Assembly: GCA_022496205.1 (NCBI GenBank)
Contig: WTXD01000058.1
Span: forward strand, 1 to 64,000
DNA length: 64,000 bases
Origin: Gloeopeniophorella convolvens
Lineage: Eukaryota > Basidiomycota > Agaricomycetes > Russulales
Reading direction: 5' to 3'
Every line of letters begins with the position of its first letter. Positions within the stretch are counted from its first letter, which is position 1. The notes beneath the pieces were generated by a model. The model was not told the DNA's origin. It saw nothing but the letters and a program-made list of their open reading frames with translations, and made no database searches. Shown here piece after piece: positions 46,101-57,600 of the stretch. Both the position numbers and the translations under genes were made by a program.

Positions 46101-46519
46101 CACGACGGCGCGAGCCCACCGCCCGTGAATCCTATACCTTCCCAAAGGGGAAAATGGGGGGCAAGCGCCCGCCTGCAAGAAATAGCACGGATTCCACAGG
46201 TGATACTTTTGATATCAACCCGGCCACATCATCGTCGGATACCATCATTCAGACCATTGGAATTTTCCGGTAAGGACGACCGTTGTGATTCATCGGTCAC
46301 GGGGCTGGCAGTGTATCAATGGTGATAGTATACGGTCACCTTGGGCCATCCGGGCCGGGAGCCTTAGCGCACGCCGCAGTGCGGTCGCCAGTCGGCAAGC
46401 TGTACTTACATACACATCCGAAAGGACCGCTTCCGTCTCTGCCGAGTCCTGCCGAGTCGGGCCTAGTCGGGCGAGCCGCTGACACATAACAGTTTTCTCG
46501 TCGAACCAGGACGGACCGG
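46101..46519. other. Intergenic, promoter region of transporter 2
   Basis: No gene was seen. It should contain the right junction between inserted DNA and the transporter 2 promoter. Confidence 0.35.
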
Positions 46520-49500
46520 ATGGCTGTCTCCCTTGGAGATATGTCTGCTCGAGAAGAGCCATCGTAAGTACTTTCGAGGATTATCATGTCTTCAGGTTGC
46601 TGACACGTAGGACGCGGGATATCATCAAGTCTATGGATGCATACTCTACTTCTGCCATCCCATGTCGCAGCTGCATCGGCCACCGTTCTCGTCCTCCAGG
46701 CTATTCTTTCGTCTCGTCCTGTGAGAAACTTGTGCGTCCGTGCCTTCGGACCCGTGGAGAATGACTCTGCCACCAGTGGCGGCTCGGGCGGGTCCGGCAT
46801 AAATCCAATTCCAATAGACAATTCGACATTGGCTGTCAACAAAGACCATATGGACAGGCCCATCTTCCTTTTACGGATCTTGCGCCTCATTTCAGTTCTC
46901 ACGCTGCTCAGTCTCTCCTTATTCGATCTCATACTCAGGGATGCTGAGACATGTGGTTCCCCAGACCAGCCGTTTCAAGGCTCGGGCCCGCTGGACAAAG
47001 GTTGGGTCAAGACCCACCGGGAAATCCTGTACCGCCAATATGACGAAAGTCCGTGCTCTAAGAGCGAATGGCCAGATCTCACGCTATGTGCAACTTATGT
47101 GCGTATTCGTTTGCCTTAAACCAGTGCTCCTGCTGACATCTTGCGATCACTCAACGACGGAAGATTTATGCCACCACCCTGGCTCTATGCACGGTTGTCT
47201 CCCGGAGATCCTCGGTTCCCATTATTGCCTCACACCATCTCACCCTACTCCTCCTTGTCACTTTTGGCGTCTATGCATACCGCGATATCTGGCCGTTGCT
47301 AACATATACGCTTGCTCCTGCGGACCAGCCGGGAAGCGCACTGCTCTGGGTCAAAATTGGGATCATGTATCTCGCGGCTGTCTTGATTCCTCTAGTTACG
47401 CCGCGCCAGTACACACCCGTCGATCCCAAGGCAAGTTGATTTTCTTCAACAATCCTACATTCGTCCTTAAGGTTGTCGCAGGACCCGCAATCGGTCATCA
47501 ATCCTGAGCAGACTGCATCCATCCTGTCGTCGGCAACGTGTAGCTTCCTCGACCCCATTGTGTTCTTGGCGTATCGAGTCCCCCATCTGTCCCATGATAT
47601 GTTGCCGCCGCTGGCGGACTATGATTACGCGAGAAACCTCGTGAAGAGAAGTTTCAAGGTATGTGTGGCCGCGTGGCAGTACCTCGTAAGGTGACATCTT
47701 TTGCTAGCACCTGGACACCTTCAGCGGGAGCCCCAAGAGACACATTTTCTGGGGTCTCATGAAAGTCTTCAGTGCGTCTTCTGCCACCAAAGACGCGCGT
47801 CATGTTATCTCAGACTCGCGCAGGTCGCGAATATATTGAGTTGGGAGTCCTTACTATCATCCTGACGGTATCGAGCCTAGGGGCTCCCTTTGGAATGAAC
47901 CGGCTACTGAGGTATCCATTCACCAGCTTGATGTAGCACCGTCTCACTGAACCCATCTATCCTTAGATACATAGAAACCAACGGAGAAGGCGCACAAATC
48001 CGCCCTTGGGTCTGGATAGCGTACCTGTTTCTTGGTCCTGCGTTTGTGACCATCTCCGATCAAAGATACCTCTTCGTCATGGTCTCTATGTCTATCATCT
48101 TCCCAGATTGTACCTGACATCAACACATAGACTAGAATGCTCACGCGTCTCAGGGCTATTGTTACGCAACTGGTCTTCGAGCACGCGCTGCGCGCCCGTA
48201 TCAAGACTGGAGCTACGTCGTCTTCAGCAGTGGAGACCATACCCGAGACGTACAGCGATATGGTGAGGAGTGAAGAATACACTGTCTCCGGCGTCACACC
48301 AGCGTTGGGAGGTGATGAGGCGAGTGCCGGCGAAGATGGACAAGAGGTGACGCAGTCCAATGTGGGCGTCCAGCAGCGTCACGAGGCCACTCGCTCCCCT
48401 GTAGGCAAGAAAGATGCTGGGGAAAAGGGAAGGGTCGAGGTAGACAAGAGCTTCAATTTTATCGGGAGGATGAACAATCTTGTTACTACGGACTTGGCGA
48501 ACGTCGTCGAAGGACGGGACTTCCTTCAGCTTAGTGCGTCTGGCTGACTATACATTCTGATCGCTGGTCTCATTGAACCTTGTACCCTCTAGTCATACAG
48601 GTGCCATTACAAGTCACCTTGTGTGCATGGTTCATCTACAGTATCCTCGGTTGGAGCGCGTTTGTTGGAATGGCCGTGATGGTCCTTCTTTTTCCCGTCC
48701 CCGGAGCCGTTGCTAGGCAAATACAGAAAGTTCAGAAGGAGACGTCCAAGCGGGTAAGCACAGTTCTTTATGAATGGCAGGGGAAAACTTGACGAAGCAT
48801 TGCATAGACCGATGCTCGGGTACAAACAGCCATAGAAAGTGAGCGGAGGTGCTATTTCTGCTCCCTGGGAACTTGATGATGATCCCCACAGCTATGAGTG
48901 TGCTGCGCATGATCAAGTTGTTTGGCTGGGAGCGCAAGGTTGCCACGCGGCTGGCCGAGAAGCGAGAGCGGGAGCTAGATTACATCAAAAAGCGCAAATT
49001 GCTGAGCCTGGTGAACGGCATTGTCAAGTGAGCGTGCAATGCCCACTGGCCTATGGCCACCGTATTTTGCTGATGGCTGGCTGTCTAGCGCCTTCATCCC
49101 CATCATCACTGTGTGTGGCCCCTTCGTTTGATACGTGCTTTGTGCGGGCTAACAATGCATAAAGATGGTTGTCACTTTCGCCACCTATGTACGTGAACTG
49201 TCTATTCGGGCCGTTAGCAGGCTGACAGGCTTTCCAGTCTGCAATTATGGGGAAGGCCTTGACACGTAGGACATCCAAAAATTTCTTTCCGTCGGCATCT
49301 TGCTGACGGACAATACAGCCTCTGCAGTGTTCTCGTCCATGGCTGGTCAGCTGAATCCGAGATGACGCGCGATAACATATAGCTAATAAAATATCTCTCC
49401 AGTGTTTGACATTCTCCGTGACCAGCTCCGTTTCTCATTCCAGATGATAACCGACCTCACCCAGGCCAAAGTCTCCATCGACCGTCTTAACGATTTCTTC

Positions 49501-52500
49501 CATGAAGTGAGTGGATCCCTATCTTGTCTACAGTCTCTGCTCACAAAGCCGCTTCAAAGACCGAGCTCCTAGACGAATTCTCTGATTCTGAAAAGGCCTC
49601 AAAGTGCGCTATGCTCGCTGATTCTCCGAACCATGACCGCGACGCTATCGGATTCTGCAACGCGAGCTTCGCTTGGTCGAAAAGTGATGAAAATATGGCA
49701 GACGGTACACTGACGCCATCTCGCTCCCGATTCACGCTACGCGTCCACGGCGAGCTGGTATTCAAGCGCGGGTGCATAAACATGATTATCGGACCGACTG
49801 GAGCGGGAAAGACGTCTCTCTTGATGGCGCTACTGGGCGAAATGCACTTCATCCCCATGGGCCCCGATGCGTGGTACAACCTCCCGCGCGGAGGTGGGGT
49901 AAGTTATGCTGCACAGGAATCATGGGTACAAAATGAGACAATCCGAGTACGTAATGCTCATCGGACGTCTCGTCTTAGCTAACTTGGTCGCAGGAAAACA
50001 TTTTGTTCGGCGCGCCATACGACGAGACGCGGTATAGGAAGGGTAGGCTCTGTCTTGACTTTAGTATGCGATGTCGCCGGCTCACAAGCTCGTAGTCATC
50101 TATCAGTGCGGTCTGACTCGCGATCTCAGCCTGTTTGAGGCTGGCGATAGGACGGAAGTCGGAGAGAAGGGTCTGACTTTGAGGTACGGCTCCCAACTTT
50201 CTTTGTCTCAAGATCGCAGTCCATTTACTGCCCGATTCCCTACAGTGGTGGCCAGAAGGCCCGGGTTACCCTAGCTCGTGCAGTCTATTCCTCTGCTGAG
50301 ATCCTCCTGCTAGACGATGTGGGTATATTTGTATACGTAATGCTTATTATTACCCGCACTCATATCAGGCTTGCTAGGTTTTGGCTGCTCTTGACGTCCA
50401 CACCGCCCGCTGGATCGTGGACAAATGCTTCAAAGGCGGTCTTATTCGCGGTAGGACCGTCCTGCTCGTAGTGCGTCACCGTGCCCACGTAGTGATCCAT
50501 GTGCCTGAACCACTCACGCCCCGGGCAGACACACAACGTTGCAATGGTCACCCCGATCGCAGAAAATGTCGTGTCGTTCGGTCCGGATGGCAGTATCACG
50601 GGCCATGGATCGGTGTCAGACGCACTCGCAAAGGACGAGTCTCTAGCTGCGGAATTCGAGGAAGAGATGCAGGCAATCGTGAATGACGAGGAAGTCGACT
50701 CCGAGGAACCGGGTGTCCCGGAAACGCAAACCGATGGCAAGCTTATCCTTGCGGAGGAGATACAATTGGGTCGCGTAAGCCGTGACGCTCGTAAGCTCAT
50801 TGAAACCTCAGGGAAGCCGAGAATAACTAACATGCACACAAGGCAAACTCCTCATCTCAGGGCTTGCCGGCACGCACGCCTTCACGTTCTGGCTTCTCTT
50901 CGTCGGCGGACTTGTCGTTTTCGATGCCATCATGTCTGCACAAGTATGGTTCATGGGCTCTTGGGCCGAACAATACCGCAAAGTTCGTCTGCCCGAGGAA
51001 GTTAGCGTTGGCTAGTAAGAGGCATACATCCTTGTTCGCTGGAATCGCTCTGACTACGTTTGATAGCTACCTGTCGGTCTACTCCCTCCTCATGATTGCC
51101 GCGATAATCGCCTATGCGGTTGGTTCTGGCGTATACGTGCTCGGCGCGATGAGGGCGTCAAGGTCAATCCACCAACAACTGATCGTGTCTGTCTTATGCA
51201 CGACCCTGCGGTACGTGTGGGCGCCTATGTCGAGGCTTATGTCAGTCTTATTTCCTAATCTCAAGGTGGCTCGACACGACGCCGACTTCTCGTGTCATTG
51301 CTCGCGTCACTCAAGACATTAGTTCCAGTGGGCAGCTAACCCCCATTATTGCATACACGCTGACGCGCAATTCTAGTTGATGGCCCAGTCTCCGAGTACT
51401 TGTCGAGTGTCGTCGAGATCAGCATCACGATGTTGATCAGACTGTCGCCGTGGTGTATATCACCCCCGTCTTCATAATTCCTGGAATTTTCATCGGTGCC
51501 CTCGGAGCCTGGATAGGCCATGTGTATATGAGGGCACAACTCGCAATCAAGCGCGAGATGAGCAACGCGGCGGCGCCTGTCTTGGGCCACTTCGGTGCCG
51601 CCATGGCTGGCCTTAGTGAGCCCTATCTACCTCGGGATGCTTGAGTTGACCTGATGTATTATTGCTGCAGCTTCCATCCGTGCATATGATGCGCAGCTCG
51701 CGTATCGTTTAGGGTTGCACAAGCGGATCGACAAGTACTCCCGAGCCATGCGGTCATTCCAGAACATGAACAGGCAAGCTTTTGCTTACTGGAGATCGGG
51801 GTGGCTCGTGACGCTTTTTCTCTAGGTGGATCAGCTTACGCGTCGACTTTCTCGGCAGTTTCTTTGCAGCAGGTCTTGCCGCATATCTGGTCTATATGCC
51901 TGGCAACCGCGTACTTTCGTCTGACACCGGATTCTCGCTTACTATGGCCAGTATGTGCCTTTGTTCGTGTGCCCACGGAAAACTGCTCACACATGCTCTC
52001 AGTCGGATTCAGTACAATGATCCTTTTGTGGGTAAGGACTTTCAACAGATTCGAAGTTCATAGTGAGGTGCCTCTCCTTTGCATCCCGTCGCTTTCTAAC
52101 GATACGTTGCGGCACCTCCAGGTAACAGGTACGTCGGCCCTAAGACGTCATTGAAGGGTACACTGATTGTTTTCCAGCTTGGAGCGCATGCTCGCGTACA
52201 TCAATGCCGAGCAAGAGGCCAAACCGACCAAGGAAGGGATACCGCCCGCTTACTGGCCTGCGAGCGGTGATCTCCAGGTTGAAAGGCTGTCAGCACGCTA
52301 TTCTCCTGTACGTCTCCGGAACCTTTCCGTACGCAAGCCTAACCTGCTGTTATCAGGACGGTCCCAAGGTTCTTCATGATATCTCATTCCACATCAAGTC
52401 TGGGGAGCGCGTCGGTGTTGGTTAGCATCTTTTGGGAAGTTTCAGCATCTCTGTTCTGACGGCATCCCTACAGTCGGTCGCACGGGCAGTGGAAAGGTAG

Positions 52501-53481
52501 TTGCATACCTTGCTCTCTGAACATCGCATTCATTCTCCTGCAGAGCTCTTTGACACTGTCGCTACTGCGGTGCATCTTCGCCGAGGGCGAGGTGTATTAC
52601 GATGGCAAGCTCACCAGCTCAATCAACTTGGATGCTCTCCGCTCTGCAATCACTATTATTCCCCAGACGGTGCGCTCCAATCTCTGTTGCACGTTCTATT
52701 CTCACGCCGTCGCAGCCCGACCTGCTGAGCGGCACGCTGAGAGAAAACCTCGACCCGTTCTCACAATACGACGACGCGACCCTCAATGCAGCGCTGCGCA
52801 CCTCGGGATTGTATTCCCTGCAGAGCGATGAGGATGAGGGCCGCCTTACTCTAGATAGCTCTATTGCGAGCGGAGGCGGCAATCTCTCCGTTGGGCAGCG
52901 TCAGATCCTCGCGCTTGCACGTGCGATAGTACGCGACAGCAAGCTCCTTATTCTCGACGAAGGTACGCCCGCACCACCTGCTCCTTCACACAGAGGCTGA
53001 TCGCAATGATACCTAATCTAGCAACATCTGCTATTGGTAATTACGCCTCAAAACCCCTTGCTGTCTGTCTGGATTGTGTATCTGACGCACGCACGTGGCA
53101 GACTACAGTACGGACGCTGTCATTCAAACGTCTCTCAGGAACGGGCTCAAGGGCGATGTGACCCTGATCACAGTCGCGCATCGCCTGCAGACGATAATGG
53201 ACGCAGATAAGATTGTGCGTCGCGCACGTTTCTCTTGCGCTCCCCTGTTTTTATGATGGACGTCTGAAACACCTCTAGATGGTCCTAGACGCAGGCCGCA
53301 TCGTGAGTGATGCTCACGCTCTGCCCCTCATCCCACTATCCTGACTGCAACGCGCACATAGGTCGAGTTCGATAAGCCGAGCGAGCTGCTCAAGAACAAA
53401 GACGGCTGGCTCCGCGCGCTGGTCGACGAAAGCGGCGATCGGGACGCGCTGTACGCGATGGCGGCCAAGAAGGCCGAATAG
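46520..53481 (+). pseudogene. ABCC (MRP-type) transporter 2, paralogue with frameshift in TMD2
   Basis: The gene has the same exon layout as transporter 1: exon 1 at 46520-46563, exon 2 at 46630-47098, exon 3 at 47164-47430, and a stop at 53479-53481. TMD0, L0, NBD1 (GPTGAGKT, ILLLDD) and NBD2 (GRTGSGK, LSVGQRQ, LLILDE then ATSAI) are all recognisable, as are the same micro-exons. Intron 3 has a GC donor (GCAAGT) where transporter 1 has GT. Near 51442-51452 the TMD2 segment equivalent to MLIKFFAVIYLTPIF reads MLIRLS, then needs a one-base shift to continue AVVYITPVFIIPG. Read straight, the frame stops at TAA about 25 bases later. Either this is a true lesion that disables the gene or a sequence error; all other parts look conserved. 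The substrate is unknown. Confidence 0.75.
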
Positions 53482-54663
53482 CCGCGTTATGGACATGACA
53501 TGCGTACCATGATACCCTCCATCTGTCGACCCATCCACCCGCCAGAATCTCGCACGGGGATCTCGTGCTCGTACACCTATAGAGTACACTCCACTCGCCA
53601 AATTCACTCGTTCACTCTGAATCCAAATAGAGTTGCGGCGTCGCCCTCGTTTCTACTCTTTGGGCCCGTTTCCGTGTACTTGGGGCGTGGAGCTGTGGAG
53701 CCGCCCCGAGCTTCTCCGACCACATACAAACTATCGTAGCTGTCCGGGCGTGCGCGACGGGATTGGTGCGCTCCACAATACATCAACATGCCGTGTCAGA
53801 TGCCTCCCATAGCAAAACGCAAGCATAGAGTTAGTGTTTGAAGCGTGCGACGAACCCGGTGCCCTGTGCCGCGGCCCGCGCGGCGCCACGGCACAGAACC
53901 TTCTCTGTGCGCCGCCGCCCCACGGCGACCGACGCGGATGCGGATGCATGTAAGATTTGTAGCAGCCGCCGCCACATTGAACCTTCCGTCCACGCGGACA
54001 GCAGGCGGAGATGCGTCGAGGCGGGGTCCAGACGGGCGCCAGAAGGCTGTGAGACGGGGCTTTTGACTGCGTTCGATTCCCCGGGGCGCAGATACCTATA
54101 ACTACATATATGCCAGGCAGCGAATACAATCAATCCAATCAATCGAGATCGACCGACCGAGCAACCAATCGTCGTGTGTAGGGGGATGCGTGCGTGCGTG
54201 CGAAGGAGGGGTGGCGTAGAGTAGATGGAGCGAGGTAACCAGAGCGAGAAGGTGCGAAAGAAGAGGGAGACGCAATATACGGCGCGGTACAGGGCTAGGG
54301 TCCGGGAGCTGTCCGCGAGAAAGGGGAAGGAGCAGAGGAGCAGAGCGCAGGCGGTCTTACTAGGTAACTCATTATTCGGAGACCGAGAGGGGGTGGCAGT
54401 GGGATGATGGAGGTAGGTATCAACACATGTACTCGAGTACAATGAAGCGACATGAGATGGAAATGAAAGCAGGTCTGGCAAATGGAATAGGTGCATGCAT
54501 ACAGTCTGAGAGTGCGAGGCGGGAAGACGAATAAGGAAAGAGGAGAGACGATGCGAGGGAGAGAGAGGAAGAGCAGTCACACGGCAGAGAGCAGCACGGT
54601 CATTGCACGACGCAGCCATTGCCCGACTCGCCGCGCCCGCGCCGCGTCCGGTGTCCCTCCTGT
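53482..54663. other. Intergenic between convergent genes
   Basis: These are the 3' flanks of transporter 2 and the kinase gene. No gene is supported; short ORFs on both strands have biased composition only. Confidence 0.5.
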
Positions 54664-57600
54664 CTATGCGCACCCGCAACCGACCAGCAGCAGGCGAAGA
54701 ATCAGACGCACATCCGGCACCGTCGACGCGCTCGAGTACACGCTGGCCGCAAGCCCCGCATCAGACGACGCCTCGGCGCGCGCCGCGCGGCTCGACAGGC
54801 TCTCCGCGGCGGTCTGCATGCTGCGCATGCTGTTCGACTGCGGCGACGCGGGCGACGGCGACGAGCTCGCGCTCGAGAGCGACAGCGGGCGCTCGCGCTC
54901 ACGCTCGGGCGCCGGCGGCTCCCTCTGCTGCCGCGTGAGGATCGACAGCTTGCGCCGGAGCACGCCGCCCTCCGGCGGCGCGGGCCGCGCGGTGCCCGGT
55001 GACGGCAGCGGCGCGGGGGACGGCGCGGGCGCGAGGGAGATGGACGAGGACGAGCGCGCGGGCTCGGGCGTGCGCGTGAGCGACGCGCGCGAGTGCTTGC
55101 GGAACGGCGTGAGGACCTTGTACGCCGTCGGCGGGTGCGCGTGCGACGGCGAGCCGGTGCGCTCGCGGTCGAGGCTCCCGCGCGACGCGGACGCGCCGCC
55201 GTCGGACGAGGCCGGGCCGCTGCCGATGCGCGCGACGAGGTCGACGGGGCTCGCGCGCTCCGCGAACTGCGCGTGCATGAGCAGGCGGGAGCGCAGGTCG
55301 CACGTCGGCGGCGCGCGCGCGGCGCACTTGGCGTGCGCGATGAGGCTGCAGTGCGAGCAGAGCACCGCGCCCTTCTTCACGTGGTCCACGCACACGCGGC
55401 AGCTCACCGCTATAGGCGTCCCGCGGGGCAGGCGTCAGCGCGATCAAGTGGAACGGGGAGGGGAGGGGGGCGCAACGCACGTTTCGAGAACGTCGTCTTG
55501 ACAAAGGTGTGTTCGCGCATGTCGAAGAGGTCCGGCTCCGCCTGGGGGATGCCCAGCGGCGGCGCGGCGTCGTCGTTGATAAAGGAGTGCTGGCCCGGCG
55601 AGCCCGAGACGAGGACGTCATCCTTCTCGGCCCCGGGCGCGTCCGCAGTATAGTCGAAGCTCGCGAGGTGCGTGAGGTGCCGCACGGCGTCGATCTTCTG
55701 GAGGTCTGCGCTCACGCGCCGGAGGAACGGGATGCTGTCCTGCGGGCGCAGGTCCTGGCGTGCCCCCGCGCGCGCTCCGATCAGCATGCATGCACGCACG
55801 CACGGGCGGAGCCGGGGGTGGGGTGTGCGCACCTTGTAGAGCCCCCAGTGGTTCTTGAGCCACTCGTGCTCGAAGAGCTCCTCTGCGCTCGGGCGCTGCG
55901 CGGGGTCCTTGTGGAAGCAGAGCTTGAGGAACGCGACGAGCGACTCGGAGAAGCCGTCCGGGATCGGCGGGCACTCGTCCTCGACGATGCGGAACATCAC
56001 TGTGCGCACGCACAGACACGTCATGTTAGCATGCACACATGCCGGGGGAGGCGGGGCGCCACCGCAAACGCCGGCCACGCACCCGTCATCGTGTTGGCGA
56101 TGTCGCCGTACGGCGGCCGGCCCGTGAGCAGCTCGATCACCGTGCACCCGAGCGACCATATATCCGCCTTGGTCGTCGCGCCCTTGAGCTCGATCACCTC
56201 GGGCGCCATCCAGTTCGGCGTGCCCGCGACGTCCTTGATCTCGCGCTCGACGGCGCGCAGGTTGAGCGACACGCCAAAGTCGGACAGCTTGACGTTGCCC
56301 GTCTTGGTCGTGAGGATGTTCGCCGCCTTGAGGTCGCAGTGCACGACGTCCGAGCGGTGCAGGTAGTCGAGCCCCTCGAGGATCTTGACGACGTAGCTCG
56401 CGACGAGCTTCTCGTTCAGCTTGCCGAACGCCTTGAGCGTCTGCCCGAGCGAGCCGTTCTCTGCGTACCTGCGCGCGGGGTCAGCGAACACGGAACGGGG
56501 CGTGTGTGGAAGGGGCGGTGCACGCACTCGAGGACGATGCTCAGCGTGCCCTCGTCGCGCGCCATGCCCTCGTACTTGACGATGCTCGGGTGCGACAGCA
56601 TCTTGACGAGGTCGACCTCGCGCATGAGCTGCATCACCTCTTCCTCCTTGAGGCCCTCGAGGCTGATCCGCTTGACAGCGACCATCTGGCCCGTGTTGAG
56701 GTTCAGCGCGCGGTACACCGCGCCGAACTGGCCCCGCCCGATACAGTTGCCCAGTTGCTGCGCCGCCCCCGACCATCAGTAAGCCACAACAGCCCGCACA
56801 CGCGCGAACTCACGAAATGCGTCGGCGGCCTGCCCTCCTCGCGCACCACGACCGTCTGCCGCGCGCCACAGCCCTCCGCCCCGCCCGCCTCGCCATTCAC
56901 AGACGACGCAACGCCAAGGCTAACCATGCTCTCGAAGCGCGCGCGCCGCGGCCGCGCGCCAAACTCGTCGTATGAGCTCGGCCGCGGCCGCCGGCGCGAC
57001 CCCGCGCCATCCGCGTCGCTCTGCACGCGCCCGCGGAGCAGCGGCGGCGTGCGTTCGCCCTGCGCCGGCGCCGGCGCGAGCCCGCCAGACCCGCGCCGCT
57101 CGATCGGGATCGGCGCGACGCCGCCCGACGCGCGCCGCTCGCTCGGGATCGGCGACACCGACGCGCGGCGCGCGCCCAGCGCCGGGACGTGCTCGCCCGA
57201 CGCGGCGCGCGGGAACGGCACCCGGCGCCGCCGTCGGTGCTCGTGCTGGTGTCGGGGCTGCTCCGCCGCGGGACGTAGATGCCGTTGCGCTGGCCGGGCG
57301 GGAGCGCCGCGCGCGCGCTGCTGGTGCTGCGGCGCGGCGCGGGGCCCGCGTCGTCGCGCGGGAGGAGCGGCGGCGCGGTGGGCGACGCGGGCGCGGGGAC
57401 GTCGACCGAGTGGCGCGCGCGGTGCGTCGGGCGGCGCGGGGGCGACGCGGGGGAGCCCTGCGGGGCGTCGTCGAAGATGTCCATGCGCACGCGGGGCGCG
57501 ATGGCGATCGGGCGGGAAGAGGTAGGGGAGGCAGGTGGTGGCGCGGCGCGGGAAGACGTCGGGGAGGCGGGGAGCGGCGCGGCGCGGGCCGACGCGGCCG

